DNA of 55,125 nt from Candidatus Omnitrophota bacterium (GCA_024542985.1 JAMXCX010000005.1:1-55125); one strand, 5' to 3'; counted from the stretch's first letter, positions 34,909 through 46,627 are shown. Numbers and translations: made by a program. Notes: generated from the letters alone by a model not told the origin.

Positions 34909-35121
34909 TTATTTTAAGGGGTCCGGCCCTCCTGGGGAAAAAGGATTGCACCGGAGCAATCGGCAGAAAATCCTAATCAAAGCTTTCCAAAATGAGTATT
35001 TTAAAAATGCTTCCTGGGCATATTTCGAACAAGTGGGGGTATAAATACAGTGGCCGGAAGCCGGTAATGCTGCTGGTATTCGTCGATAAATATTAAGTAA
35101 AAAAAGGGCTAATTTTCTCAT
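34909..35121 (-). CDS. yidD: Membrane protein insertion efficiency factor YidD
   Basis: A 70-residue protein that assists YidC-dependent insertion. [68 protein letters not shown] contains the family's CRYxPTCSxYAxEA and [15 protein letters not shown] patterns. The N-terminal amphipathic helix fits membrane association. Its ATG at 35121 overlaps the rpmH stop by 4 bp (ATGA), so it is translated right after rpmH. Confidence 0.95.
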   Translation of the reverse strand: MRKLALFLLNIYRRIPAALPASGHCIYTPTCSKYAQEAFLKYSFWKALIRIFCRLLRCNPFSPGGPDPLK

Positions 35122-35255
35122 ACTGTTAGTCTTTTCCGCCCCTTTTTTCTTCGTCTTCTCAAAATTTTTTTCCCGCCCCGTGTTTTGGTCCGGGCCCGAA
35201 ATCCATGCTTTCTTTTACCTTTTAATTTTGTTGGTGTCTTTAAGTTTTTCTTCAC
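35118..35255 (-). CDS. rpmH: Ribosomal protein L34
   Basis: A 45-residue, very basic protein. [19 protein letters not shown], then [26 protein letters not shown], matches the L34 signature (HGFRxRxxTxxGRxVLxxRRxKGRxxL). It starts with GTG at 35255, preceded by AGGAGG at a good distance, and was found by reading the interval because it is very short. It normally precedes rnpA, but here its stop codon overlaps yidD directly and no rnpA is present. Confidence 0.95.
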   Translation of the reverse strand: MKKNLKTPTKLKGKRKHGFRARTKTRGGKKILRRRRKKGRKRLTV

Positions 35256-35338
35256 CCTATGCCCTCCTCTAAAGCCTTTTCCCAATTAACAGCCTTCGGG
35301 ATCCGTTTGGGTAAGCGGCTGTGCTTTGCTAGGAAGAA

Positions 35339-35366
35339 ATTTTAGCATAGATTGTCTTTGTGTCAA
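35339..35366 (-). promoter_or_regulatory. Promoter of the rpmH-yidD-yidC unit
   Basis: On the minus strand TTGACA (35361-35366) and TAAAAT (35339-35344) are separated by 16 bp, about 84 bp ahead of the rpmH GTG. The leader between them and the gene can form a small CAGCC/GGCTG hairpin. This is a near-consensus sigma70 promoter, read divergently from the dnaA promoter. Confidence 0.65.
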
Positions 35367-35377
35367 CCACAAAAATC

Positions 35378-35405
35378 TTGCAAAGAAAAATTATTGCGCT
35401 ATAAT
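35378..35405 (+). promoter_or_regulatory. dnaA promoter
   Basis: TTGCAA (35378-35383) and a perfect TATAAT (35400-35405) are separated by 16 bp, 63 bp ahead of the dnaA ATG. A DnaA box of the consensus type TTATTCACA lies just downstream on the opposite strand (35428-35436). DnaA could therefore repress its own promoter. Confidence 0.65.
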
Positions 35406-35427
35406 TGTTTTCGCTCTCTTGGTTCAC

Positions 35428-35436
35428 TGTGAATAA
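35428..35436 (-). promoter_or_regulatory. DnaA box upstream of dnaA
   Basis: TTATTCACA on the minus strand, which fits the consensus TTATNCACA. A weaker AAATTCACA-like sequence follows a few bases downstream. It lies in the leader of dnaA and may serve autoregulation or the origin. Confidence 0.6.
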
Positions 35437-35468
35437 GCTGTGAATTTTGTGAATTCCCTTTAAAAATA

Positions 35469-36800
35469 ATGGAACAAATCTGGCAAATCTGTAAAGAAAA
35501 GCTTAAAAGTGCTTTGGGTGAAACATCTTTTGATACTTGGATAGCTCCTTTAAACCTTAAAAAAACCGGTCCGCTATCTTTTGTGCTGGAGGCGCCGGAC
35601 TCTTTCTTCAAGACTTGGATTGAAACAAATTATTTTGCAAAGATTCAAGAAACCCTGAAAGAGGTGGGGCAAAAAGATTTTGATATTTCTCTTGATGTGA
35701 ATACTTCTCTTTTGAAACGAAAAACAAATAAAATTTTAAGAACAATTCAAAAAACCTTTCGTGAAGAACCCCAGGATTCTTTGCGGCTGAATTCTCGCTT
35801 TACTTTTGATAGTTTCATTGTCGGCTCCTCAAATAGAATGGTTCACGCAGCTTCGTTAGCTGTGGCTAATGCTCCGGGTAAATCCTATAACCCTCTTTTT
35901 ATTTACGGAGGGGTGGGGTTAGGGAAAACTCATATCATGCAAGCAATAGCCCTTCATATCCTTTCGAAAACCCAGAAAACTAAAGTTAAATATACCTCTT
36001 CTGAAAAATTCACGAATGAATTGATTTTTTCTATCCGCAACCGGTCCACAGATAAATTCCGCCAGAAATATCGTGAAATAGATATTCTTTTGATTGATGA
36101 CATCCAATTTCTTGCCGGCAAAGAGGCTTCTCAGGAAGAATTTTTCCATACCTTTAATGTTTTGTATGACTATCACAAACAAATAGTCGTCTCTTCGGAT
36201 AAACCGCCGAAAGAAATTGCCAAGCTGGAAGAGAGGCTTGTTTCACGGTTTAATTGGGGTTTAGTGGTGGATGTTCAGCCTCCGGATTTTGAAACCAGAG
36301 TTGCGATTTTACAGAAAAAATTAGAAAAGGATCCTATAAAAATAAGCCCGGAAGTTATTTATTTTATCGCCGAGAACATCACTACCAATATCCGGGAACT
36401 TGAGGGGGCTCTGGTAAGAATTATCGCTTATTCCGTAATAGAAAATAAGCCCATAAGTTTAGAGTTAGCCAAAGATATTTTAAGAGATATGGTAAAGGAA
36501 ATCTACAAACGCATAACTCCCAATACAATTTTGGAAAGTGTAGCTGAGTATTTCAATACTGAAAAGCAGGACTTGGTAAAAGGCAAGCGTAACAAAACTC
36601 TTGTTTTACCCAGACAAGTCGCTATGTATTTGATAAGAGAATTAACTGAGCTTTCCCTTCCTGAAATTGGGGGTTTTTTTGGTGCGAAACACCATACTAC
36701 CATTCTTTATGCTTATAAGAAGATCAAAGAGATCGTACGCACAGATAAAAAGATGCGTTTAACCGTTAACTCTCTTACACAGGAAATTAAAAACTTATGA
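35469..36800 (+). CDS. dnaA: Chromosomal replication initiator DnaA
   Basis: A 443-residue initiator that binds DnaA boxes, forms an ATP-dependent filament and opens the origin. Domain I is at the start (WQICKEKLKSALGETSFDTWIAPLNL). The linker is short (about 80-110). Domain III is an AAA+ ATPase with Walker A GGVGLGKTH at 147-155, Walker B DILLIDDIQFLAGKEASQEEFFHTFN and sensor Arg region KLEERLVSRFNWGLVVDVQPPD. Domain IV carries the box-binding signature LPEIGGFFGAKHHTTILYAYKKI. ATG 35469 follows a promoter and DnaA box. dnaN follows after a 101-bp origin-like spacer. Confidence 0.98.
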   Translation: MEQIWQICKEKLKSALGETSFDTWIAPLNLKKTGPLSFVLEAPDSFFKTWIETNYFAKIQETLKEVGQKDFDISLDVNTSLLKRKTNKILRTIQKTFREEPQDSLRLNSRFTFDSFIVGSSNRMVHAASLAVANAPGKSYNPLFIYGGVGLGKTHIMQAIALHILSKTQKTKVKYTSSEKFTNELIFSIRNRSTDKFRQKYREIDILLIDDIQFLAGKEASQEEFFHTFNVLYDYHKQIVVSSDKPPKEIAKLEERLVSRFNWGLVVDVQPPDFETRVAILQKKLEKDPIKISPEVIYFIAENITTNIRELEGALVRIIAYSVIENKPISLELAKDILRDMVKEIYKRITPNTILESVAEYFNTEKQDLVKGKRNKTLVLPRQVAMYLIRELTELSLPEIGGFFGAKHHTTILYAYKKIKEIVRTDKKMRLTVNSLTQEIKNL

Positions 36801-36808
36801 ACGTTTTT

Positions 36809-36901
36809 TGTGGATAAAATCTGTGTTTTTGCTTTATTCTTAATGCAATATTTTCTTTTGAACAGTATCCACAAGCATAACTACTACGATTACTATTTAT
36901 T
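36809..36901 (+). other. Replication origin: DnaA boxes and DnaA-trio-like unwinding element
   Basis: This dnaA-dnaN spacer holds a perfect DnaA box in reverse orientation (TGTGGATAA, 36809-36817) and a forward near-perfect box (GTATCCACA, 36865-36873). After a 7-base spacer comes CTACTACGATTACTATT (36881-36897), then an AT-rich run into the dnaN start. Read on the other strand this gives repeats of the form 3'-GAT/AAT-5', the DnaA-trio pattern next to a box in basal unwinding systems such as that of Bacillus subtilis. Gene direction flips about 1.5 kb to the left, which supports bidirectional replication from here. Confidence 0.7.
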
Positions 36902-37999
36902 ATGATATTTATTATTAGAAAAGAGCACTTAGTTGAAAATTTACAAAAAATCATCGGTCCTTCGGCAACTAGGCAAAGTTCGCCCATTCTAAACAGTGTT
37001 TTAATAACTACTTTGGAAAATACTGTAGAATTTACTACTACGGATTTAGATATGAGCATAACAGTTTCTCAGGAAACTTCCATTGAAGAAACCGGCCAAG
37101 CAGCTATTCCTATGAAACGATTTCTTTCTATTGCCCGGGAACTTCCTTCCGGAGAGGTTAAAATTGAAAAAAATAAAAACAACCTTTTAATAAGCTGTGG
37201 GAAAATAGAATTTAAAATAAACTCCCTTAATCCCGAAGAATTTCCTAAAATCAAAAAAAGCAAAGGAGTGTCTCTCATAAGAAATGACCCTAAAGATTTA
37301 GAAGAAATGATTCAGCTAACATCATTTTGTGTAGGACGGGAAGATACCAATTATGTTTTAGGCGGGCTTCTTTTCGAAATAGAAGGAAACAAAATCACCC
37401 TAGTTGCAACTGACGGGAAAAGGCTGGCATTTATTCAGAGAAAATTACCGTCTACCCAACCGGAGATAACAACAAAAATATCGTTTATCTTACCCTTGAA
37501 AGCTGTTTTGGAGTTGTATAGATTGGTAAAGGGCAGAGAAGAGGATGTGTACTTATTTATAGAAGGAAACAAAATAGGGATTGATTTAAAAAACACCCAA
37601 TTTATGGCTAGCCCCATGGAAGGGGAATTTCCGAATTATTCTCAATATATTCCCCAAGAAAGTAAAAATAAATTAGTTATCAACAGAGAAAAAATTCTTT
37701 TTGCTTTAAAACGAGCCAGCCTGCTGGCTACACCCGATTATCAAGGGGTTAAGATAGAACTGAGAAGAAACACTCTCACGATATATAAAAGCACCCCTCA
37801 GCTGGGGGAAGTAAAAGAAGTTGTGGAGAGCCAATACAGCGGAGGAAATCTCGAGGTGGGATTTAATCCCGGCTATTTAATCGATGTTCTAAAGAATTTA
37901 GATGACGAGGAAGTATGTATCGAATTTTCCGGAGCGGACAAGCCGGCTGTATTGAAAAAAGAAGGATATGTTTATTTAGTTCTACCGTTAAAAATATAG
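36902..37999 (+). CDS. dnaN: DNA polymerase III beta sliding clamp
   Basis: A 365-residue protein made of three similar clamp domains. It forms a dimeric ring that holds the polymerase on DNA. MIFIIRKEHLVENLQKIIGPSATRQSSPILNSVLITTLENTVEFTTTDLDMSI is domain 1. The middle has the DGKRLAFIQRKLP motif (LVATDGKRLAFI). The C-terminus ends in the usual hydrophobic peptide-binding and closing strand (YVYLVLPLKI), typical of the family's YLVMPxRL end. It starts right after the AT-rich origin element, so origin opening and dnaN expression may interfere. A DUF721-like gene follows after 5 bp in place of recF. Confidence 0.97.
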   Translation: MIFIIRKEHLVENLQKIIGPSATRQSSPILNSVLITTLENTVEFTTTDLDMSITVSQETSIEETGQAAIPMKRFLSIARELPSGEVKIEKNKNNLLISCGKIEFKINSLNPEEFPKIKKSKGVSLIRNDPKDLEEMIQLTSFCVGREDTNYVLGGLLFEIEGNKITLVATDGKRLAFIQRKLPSTQPEITTKISFILPLKAVLELYRLVKGREEDVYLFIEGNKIGIDLKNTQFMASPMEGEFPNYSQYIPQESKNKLVINREKILFALKRASLLATPDYQGVKIELRRNTLTIYKSTPQLGEVKEVVESQYSGGNLEVGFNPGYLIDVLKNLDDEEVCIEFSGADKPAVLKKEGYVYLVLPLKI

Positions 38000-38004
38000 G
38001 TTTT

Positions 38005-40633
<2,629 letters not shown>

Positions 40634-40643
40634 TAAATTAAAA

Positions 40644-43085
40644 ATGATGGAAGCGGTTAATGAAAGAATCATAACTAAATATCTTGAGGAAGAAATGAAG
40701 GAGTCTTACCTCTCTTACGCTATGAGCGTAATTGTAGGGAGAGCTCTGCCGGATATCCGGGACGGTTTGAAGCCGGTTCAGAGAAGAATTCTCTATGCAA
40801 TGCACGGATTGCATTTGCGGTATAACCAAGCTCATAAAAAATGCGCCAGAATCGTCGGAGAGTGCCTTGGAAAGTATCATCCTCACGGAGACGTTGCGGT
40901 CTATGAGGCCTTGGTGCGAATGGCTCAAGAGTTTTCGCTCCGCTACCCATTAATCAACGGCCAGGGAAATTTTGGTTCGATTGACGGAGATCCTCCTGCT
41001 GCCATGCGTTACTCTGAGGCTAGGATATCCCGCATAACAGATTATCTCCTGCAAGATATCGAAAAGAAAACCGTTAATTTTTTTCCCAATTTTGATAATT
41101 CCTTAGAAGAGCCGGAAATACTTCCCTCAGTTTTGCCGAACATGCTGCTTAATGGAGCAAGCGGTATAGCCGTAGGCATGGCTACCAATATACCGCCGCA
41201 TAATTTAGGAGAAGTTTGTGAAGCCTTGGCTTACCTAATAGACAATCCCCAAGCATCAATAAAAGAGCTCCATAAATACGTCAAAGGACCGGATTTTCCT
41301 ACCGGGGGAGTAATTTGCGGTAAATCCGGCCTATTAAATATGTATAAAGAAGGCCGGGGCAAGTTAAAAGTGAGAGCAAAGATAGCTATTGAACATGAAA
41401 AAAATAAAGAGCAAATTATTATTACAGAAATACCTTATCAATTAAATAAAACAACCTTAATGGAACAGATAGCCGGGCTTATCAATAGCAAAAGGGTAGA
41501 AGGCATAGCTGACTTAAGGGACGAGTCTGATAAAGATGGTATAAGGATAGCGATTGAACTAAAAAAGGAAATTCACGCCGAAATTATTGTAAATCGTCTG
41601 TACAAACATACCAGCTTGCAAACTACCTTTGGAGCTATCTTTCTATGTTTAGTTAACCGCAAACCTCAAACACTCAACCTTAAAGAGATGCTCTATCATC
41701 ATATTCATTTTCGCAAAGAGGTGATTACCAGACGAACTAAGTTTGAACTCAAAAAAGCTGAAAAAAGAGCCCATATTTTAGAAGGTATAAAAATAGCCCT
41801 GAAATTTCTAGATAAAGTCATAACTATAATCAGAAAAGCTAAAAATCCTCAAGAGGCAAAAAGTAGCCTTATGAGTCAATTTAAACTTTCCGAGGCCCAA
41901 GCCCAGGCTATTTTAGAAATGCAGCTGCAGAGATTATGTGCTTTAGAGAGAAAAAAAATAGACCAAGAGTATTTAGAGTTGCTGAAAAGAATAGAGTATT
42001 TAAAATCCATACTTGTCTCAGAGCGCAAGCAAGAAGGAATGATAAAACAAGAGCTTAAAGAAATGAAAGAACGGTTTGCCGACCCTAGAAGGACAGAGAT
42101 AGTTTCTGAGAGAGAAAATATAGATATCGAAGATTTGATAGTAGAAGAAGATATGGTAATTAGCATAACCGGTACAGGATATATAAAAAGAATGCCCCTG
42201 ACCGCTTACAGGCAGCAAAAAAGAGGAGGCAGAGGAGTTGCCGCCATGGCAACTGCAGAGGCTGATTTTGTTGAGCATCTTTTTGTAGCTTCCAGTAAAG
42301 ATACCCTTTTGTTCTTTACCGATCAAGGAAAAGCCCACTCTTTAAAAACCTATGAGGTTCCTACCGGTTCGCGAACATCTAAAGGGAGGGCTATTATCAA
42401 TATTTTACATCTTCCCGTAGGGGAGAAAATTACTGCTATTCTTTCCATAAAAGAATTTGATGCGGATAAATTTATTTTTCTAGCTACGGAGAAAGGCATG
42501 ATAAAGAGGACGTCGCTAAAGCTATTTTCTAATCTTCGCAGAAGCGGAATATATGCCATAACCTTGGCAAAAGGAGATAAGCTTGTCGGAGCCGGCTTAA
42601 GCGGCGCAACAGAAGAGGTGATTTTAGCAACCCAAAAAGGCCTTTCAATTAGGTTTAAGGTAAAAGACGCCAGGCCTACAGGCCGGCAATCACGAGGGGT
42701 CAAAGGAATTAAACTTTCAAAAAACGACAAAACTTTAGGCATGGTTTTAGTCAGATCATCTTTAAAAACAGAAGACTTTTATTTACTTACTGCTACCGAG
42801 AGAGGCGTTGCTAAAAGAACAGGCATCAAAGAGTACCGGCTACAGGCCAGAGGGGGCAAAGGGGTTATCAATATAAAGCTTTCCCCTAAATTAGGAGAAG
42901 TAAAAGGGTTGATTTTGGTCAGGTCCGGAGACGAAGTTATGTGCATTACCCATAAAGGTATTCTTATCCGAACGCGGGTTAAAGGCATCCGGGTTTCCGG
43001 CCGTTCCACCCAGGGAGTTAGAATAATAAATTTAGAAAAGGGAGATACCCTTTCAACAATCGCCCGTATTGTTCCGGAGGAGTAA
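40644..43085 (+). CDS. gyrA: DNA gyrase subunit A
   Basis: An 813-residue DNA-breaking subunit of gyrase. The catalytic tyrosine is Tyr123 in [11 protein letters not shown]. The quinolone region [12 protein letters not shown] has Val84 at the position of Escherichia coli Ser83 and Glu88 at the position of Asp87. ILEGIKIAL, then the GyrA-box-like QKRGGRG (in [14 protein letters not shown]), starts the beta-pinwheel C-terminal domain, so this is GyrA and not ParC. It begins with two consecutive ATG codons. It ends a compact replication gene block, with tRNA-Glu about 200 bp downstream. Confidence 0.97.
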   Translation: MMEAVNERIITKYLEEEMKESYLSYAMSVIVGRALPDIRDGLKPVQRRILYAMHGLHLRYNQAHKKCARIVGECLGKYHPHGDVAVYEALVRMAQEFSLRYPLINGQGNFGSIDGDPPAAMRYSEARISRITDYLLQDIEKKTVNFFPNFDNSLEEPEILPSVLPNMLLNGASGIAVGMATNIPPHNLGEVCEALAYLIDNPQASIKELHKYVKGPDFPTGGVICGKSGLLNMYKEGRGKLKVRAKIAIEHEKNKEQIIITEIPYQLNKTTLMEQIAGLINSKRVEGIADLRDESDKDGIRIAIELKKEIHAEIIVNRLYKHTSLQTTFGAIFLCLVNRKPQTLNLKEMLYHHIHFRKEVITRRTKFELKKAEKRAHILEGIKIALKFLDKVITIIRKAKNPQEAKSSLMSQFKLSEAQAQAILEMQLQRLCALERKKIDQEYLELLKRIEYLKSILVSERKQEGMIKQELKEMKERFADPRRTEIVSERENIDIEDLIVEEDMVISITGTGYIKRMPLTAYRQQKRGGRGVAAMATAEADFVEHLFVASSKDTLLFFTDQGKAHSLKTYEVPTGSRTSKGRAIINILHLPVGEKITAILSIKEFDADKFIFLATEKGMIKRTSLKLFSNLRRSGIYAITLAKGDKLVGAGLSGATEEVILATQKGLSIRFKVKDARPTGRQSRGVKGIKLSKNDKTLGMVLVRSSLKTEDFYLLTATERGVAKRTGIKEYRLQARGGKGVINIKLSPKLGEVKGLILVRSGDEVMCITHKGILIRTRVKGIRVSGRSTQGVRIINLEKGDTLSTIARIVPEE

Positions 43086-43283
43086 ACCCCGGCAGAGAAC
43101 TAGGGCTTCTAGCAGAGCAAACAAGAACAGAAGAGAAGGAACAGCGAATAGAAATAAAGATATATTTCATTGACAAAAAAAACCCACGATTTAGAATAAA
43201 AAACAACCTTGGCCTTTCTTCCTTGAATATTTAGTTTTATTTTCTTAAATCTATCTTTTGACATCTGACTTCTACATAGAGAT

Positions 43284-43358
43284 GACCCCATCGTCTAGCC
43301 TGGCTTAGGACATCGCCCTTTCACGGCGACGGCGCCGGTTCAAATCCGGCTGGGGTCG
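43284..43358 (+). tRNA. tRNA-Glu (TTC)
   Basis: A 75-base plus-strand cloverleaf with acceptor GACCCCA/TGGGGTC and anticodon stem TCGCC/GGCGA region with loop CTTTCAC (anticodon TTC). The T arm is GCCGG-TTCAAAT-CCGGC. Discriminator G, and CCA is not encoded. Confidence 0.95.
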
Positions 43359-43395
43359 TTTTATTTTTATTGAAAACCCAGCTTATAAGATAATT

Positions 43396-43959
43396 ATGGA
43401 AAAGGACGAAAAAAAGGCAGATATAAAGACCGCAAGTTCAAGGGTATTTTCCGGAGGGAAAACCCCTTTAGGCGTGGTAATCCTGGGAGGGCTTAATCTT
43501 TTTGTTTTGGGTATTGCCTCTTTTATTTTTTTCTTTTTTTTGCATCAAAGTCTTTCTTCTCCCAGTACCAACAATCTTTTTGAAGGCGCCAGCCAAGAAA
43601 AGGCCACCTCGTTTGCAGGGGCATTTTTCGAAGACATCAAAAAGTATTTTCCCGAAAAAGAGTTAGAGGAAGAGCAACTTAAAATAGCCCTTATTATGCA
43701 AATGGCGATAGCTTTGATATTTTTCGCCTCAGGCTTAGGGATTCTCTTGAGAAAAGAAAAAGCAAGAAGGCTAACTCTTTACTTCTCTTTTTTTATGGTA
43801 ATATTGGCGTTGCTTTCAGTAGTGTTTAACCCCTCAACAATTAGCCAAGCAATTTTACAAATCATTTACCCGGGGATATTGATTCTTTATTTTACCAGCA
43901 AAAAAATTGAAAAATATTTTGTCCTAACTAGAGGAAATACAACCCAAGGAGAAGAATAA
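43396..43959 (+). CDS. Small hypothetical membrane protein
   Basis: A 187-residue protein with four predicted hydrophobic segments: VVILGGLNLFVLGIASFIFFFFL, IALIMQMAIALIFFASGLGILL, LTLYFSFFMVILALLSVVF and AILQIIYPGILILYFT. An acidic stretch between the first and second (DIKKYFPEKELEEEQLK) is probably outside the membrane. It begins and ends with charged tails. I do not recognise a family. glmS follows 1 bp after its stop, so it is co-transcribed with glmS. Confidence 0.75.
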   Translation: MEKDEKKADIKTASSRVFSGGKTPLGVVILGGLNLFVLGIASFIFFFFLHQSLSSPSTNNLFEGASQEKATSFAGAFFEDIKKYFPEKELEEEQLKIALIMQMAIALIFFASGLGILLRKEKARRLTLYFSFFMVILALLSVVFNPSTISQAILQIIYPGILILYFTSKKIEKYFVLTRGNTTQGEE

Positions 43960-43960
43960 G

Positions 43961-45808
43961 ATGTGCGGTATTTTCGGCTATACCGGAGAAAAAACTTCGC
44001 CTTCTTTATTCATAAGCGGCTTGTCTAGATTAGAGTACCGGGGATATGATTCTTGCGGCCTAGCAGCAATACTCAATGGGAAAGTTTTTTTAAAAAAGAG
44101 ATCAGGCAAGATACACCAGCTAAAAAAGGATTTAAGAAAAAACCGTAATATAAAAATACCGATTTGCATTTTGCATACACGCTGGGCAACACACGGAAGC
44201 CCAAACAAAGTTAACGCCCACCCCCACACGGACTGCAAAAAAGAGATAGCAATAGTGCATAATGGAATTATCGAAAATTACCTTCAGTTGAAAAACGAAC
44301 TTATTAAAAAAGGACATAAGTTTATAAGCCAGACCGATACAGAGGTGATAGCCCACTTAATAGAAAATTTTTATAACGACTCCTCTAAAACAGAAATAAC
44401 ATTAGAGAAAGCGGTTTTGAAAGCGGTGAAAAAGTTAAAGGGGTCGTTTTCCTTAGGAGTGATAAGCAAAAAAGATCCTGAAAAACTAATTGCTGTTCGA
44501 AAAGGGAGCCCGCTGATTATCGGTATAGGAAAAAATAGGAGCTTTCTGGCTTCAGACATTCCCGCACTCCTGGCCTTTGTTAGTAAAGTCATTTATTTAG
44601 GAGACGAAGAAATAGCTATTTTGGTGAAAGAAAAAATAAAAGTGATTAACTTTAAAGGAGAAGAGATTCGGCCGGAAATAGAAGATGTGAAAATAAAATT
44701 AGAAGAAGCTGACAAGAGGGGGTTGGAGCATTTTATGCTGAAAGAGATTTTTGAACAGCCGAAAGTGATAAGAAAGATTTTTTCTTCATATCACCCTGCA
44801 GAAGGGTTTAATTTCCCCGAGTTAAGGTTTTCTAAAGACTATTTAAAAGAGTTAGATAAAATCTATATCACTGCCTGTGGAACCGCCTATCATGCCGGTT
44901 ATGTGGCTAAGTATTTTCTGGAAAAATATTGCGGCTTAGACGTAGAAATAGATGTTTCTTCAGAGTTTCGCTACCGAAGACTTAATCTAAAGAAAGACAG
45001 TCTGGTTATAGCAATTTCACAATCCGGAGAGACGGCGGATACCTTAGCTTCGGTACGGGAAGCCAAGACTAAAGGTGCAAAAATTTTGAGCCTTTGTAAC
45101 GTTATGGGGTCTAGTTTAGTTAAAGAAAGCGACAGCGTTATTTTTACTTTAGCTGGGCCGGAAATAAGCGTTGCCTCCACTAAAACCTATACTGCCCAAG
45201 TTTTTTGTCTTTACCTTTTTTCCCTTTTTCTAGGCAAGCTCAAAAAATCCTTGAGCGAGGAAACTATAGGGAGGATATTAAAAGAATTAGAAAAAATACC
45301 TTTTTACCAGGAAGAGATTTTGAAGGAAAGCTGGAAAGTGCGAAAAATTGCTAATAGGTTTTCTAGATTTGGTTCATTTTTATTTTTAGGCCGAGGAATA
45401 AATTACCCTTCGGCTCTGGAAGGAGCATTAAAGCTAAAAGAAATTTCTTATATACCTGCCGAAGGATATCCTGCCGGCGAGATGAAACACGGGCCCATTG
45501 CGCTTATCGATGAATATAGAGCGATTGTTTGTATCGCCCTAAAGGATGAGTTGCACGAGAAGATGATTTCTAATATGCAAGAGGCAAAAGCTAGAAAAGG
45601 TAAAATATTAGCGCTTATAAACGACAATGACGATCAGGCAAGCTCTTTAAGCCACAACGTAATCTATATTCCTCAAGTTTTAAATCAAGACTTAAGCCCA
45701 TTGCTGGTGGCAGTCTGTCTACAGTTATTTGCATATTTCGTGGCGAAAAAAAGAAAGTGTGAAATAGACCAGCCTCGAAATCTTGCTAAGTCAGTTACTG
45801 TTGAATAG
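43961..45808 (+). CDS. glmS: Glutamine-fructose-6-phosphate aminotransferase
   Basis: A 615-residue enzyme that makes glucosamine-6-phosphate from fructose-6-phosphate and glutamine, the first step to UDP-GlcNAc for peptidoglycan and lipopolysaccharide. The N-terminal glutaminase has the nucleophile Cys2 (MCGIFGYTG), HTRWATHG and the IVHNGIIENY loop. The isomerase half has two SIS domains: ACGTAYHAGYVAKYFLE, SQSGETADTLASVREAK and FLGRGINYPSALEGALKLKEISYIPAEGYPAGEMKHGPIALID. The C-terminus DQPRNLAKSVTVE is the conserved end. No glmS ribozyme is visible upstream, since only 1 bp separates it from the membrane protein gene. Confidence 0.98.
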   Translation: MCGIFGYTGEKTSPSLFISGLSRLEYRGYDSCGLAAILNGKVFLKKRSGKIHQLKKDLRKNRNIKIPICILHTRWATHGSPNKVNAHPHTDCKKEIAIVHNGIIENYLQLKNELIKKGHKFISQTDTEVIAHLIENFYNDSSKTEITLEKAVLKAVKKLKGSFSLGVISKKDPEKLIAVRKGSPLIIGIGKNRSFLASDIPALLAFVSKVIYLGDEEIAILVKEKIKVINFKGEEIRPEIEDVKIKLEEADKRGLEHFMLKEIFEQPKVIRKIFSSYHPAEGFNFPELRFSKDYLKELDKIYITACGTAYHAGYVAKYFLEKYCGLDVEIDVSSEFRYRRLNLKKDSLVIAISQSGETADTLASVREAKTKGAKILSLCNVMGSSLVKESDSVIFTLAGPEISVASTKTYTAQVFCLYLFSLFLGKLKKSLSEETIGRILKELEKIPFYQEEILKESWKVRKIANRFSRFGSFLFLGRGINYPSALEGALKLKEISYIPAEGYPAGEMKHGPIALIDEYRAIVCIALKDELHEKMISNMQEAKARKGKILALINDNDDQASSLSHNVIYIPQVLNQDLSPLLVAVCLQLFAYFVAKKRKCEIDQPRNLAKSVTVE

Positions 45809-45829
45809 AAATAACAAGACACAGGCTAT

Positions 45830-45864
45830 AATAACCAAACAGATTTGTTTGATTGTTGGTTATT
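45830..45864 (+). other. Nested inverted repeats between glmS and rsmI
   Basis: A 9-bp stem AATAACCAA (45830-45838) and TTGGTTATT (45856-45864) encloses a second, competing hairpin CAAACA-GATT-TGTTTG (45836-45851). A short T-rich stretch follows. It could be a weak terminator for glmS or an mRNA processing site. Confidence 0.4.
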
Positions 45865-45884
45865 TTGCGCTTCAAGTTTTTATT

Positions 45885-46553
45885 ATGTTGTACATAATCG
45901 CTACTCCCATAGGTAACCTAGAAGACATTAGCTTTAGGGCCGTGCGCATCCTGAAGGAGGTTGACTTGGTGCTTTGTGAAGATACCAGAAAGACCGGCTT
46001 GCTGCTTAAGTACTTGGGGATAAAGAAAAAAATGACCAGCTTTTACGAACACAATGAGGAGAGAAAAAAATCCTGGGTCCTCGAAGAGCTAAAAAATGGA
46101 AGGGCCATTGCTCTTCTTTCAAACGCCGGGACACCCACTATATCTGATCCCGGCTACAGATTGATACGAGAATGCAGAAAGCAAAAAATAGAAATAACTT
46201 CTCTGCCCGGGCCGTCAAGCATTATTAATGCTGTTTCATTGACATCGATACCCCACGATAAGTTTAGTTTTTTAGGGTACTTGCCGCGGAAAAGAAGCGC
46301 ACGCAGAAAAGTGTTGGAGAGAATAAAGAAACGGGAAGGAGCGCTTATTTTTTTTGAATCGCCGTTTAGAATCGTGAGTTCCCTGAAAGACGCAAAAGAT
46401 ATTTTGGGAAATAGAAAGGTGTGTGTTGGCAGGGAAATGACCAAGAAGTTTGAGGAAGTTTCGGAAATGAACTTAGAGGAGGCGATAGGGCATTTTGCGC
46501 AGAAAAAGCCCAAAGGCGAATTTACCATAGTCTTAGAGGGCTCGGAGGCCTAA
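45885..46553 (+). CDS. rsmI: 16S rRNA 2'-O-methyltransferase RsmI
   Basis: A methyltransferase of about 222 residues that modifies C1402 (2'-O) in 16S rRNA. MLYIIATPIGNLEDISFRAVRILKEVDLVLCEDTRKTGLLLKYL is the SAM-fold opening. LLSNAGTPTISDPGYRLIREC, then SLPGPSSIINAVSLTSIPHDKFSFLGYLPRK, matches the RsmI signature. FFESPFRIVSSLKDAKDILG and the C-terminal EFTIVLEG complete the family pattern. ATG 45885 is chosen because the upstream in-frame extension reads through a hairpin region and lacks family similarity. It is the last gene before the pyr leader. Confidence 0.95.
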   Translation: MLYIIATPIGNLEDISFRAVRILKEVDLVLCEDTRKTGLLLKYLGIKKKMTSFYEHNEERKKSWVLEELKNGRAIALLSNAGTPTISDPGYRLIRECRKQKIEITSLPGPSSIINAVSLTSIPHDKFSFLGYLPRKRSARRKVLERIKKREGALIFFESPFRIVSSLKDAKDILGNRKVCVGREMTKKFEEVSEMNLEEAIGHFAQKKPKGEFTIVLEGSEA

Positions 46554-46583
46554 GAACTATTTAAAGAGAAGAAAAATTTATTC

Positions 46584-46614
46584 TTGACACAATAGGGTTT
46601 ATGGGATATATGAT
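46584..46614 (+). promoter_or_regulatory. pyrR promoter
   Basis: TTGACA at 46584-46589 with a TATATGAT-type -10 region at about 46607-46614 (spacing near 17 bp). It lies just upstream of the PyrR-binding leader and should drive pyrR and the following pyrimidine genes. Confidence 0.55.
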
Positions 46615-46627
46615 AGATACCCTTTAA

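Noticed and set aside
37915-38004. A longer start for the DUF721-like gene inside dnaN
   Set aside because: The extra 30 residues come from another frame of dnaN and bear no resemblance to the family. ATG 38005 fits both context and length.
41876-42338. Two overlapping minus-strand frames inside gyrA
   Set aside because: They are antisense to conserved parts of GyrA and show no domain or ribosome site.
43900-43961. A glmS ribozyme ahead of glmS
   Set aside because: Only 1 bp separates the upstream gene from glmS, and no ribozyme core is seen, so this control is absent here.
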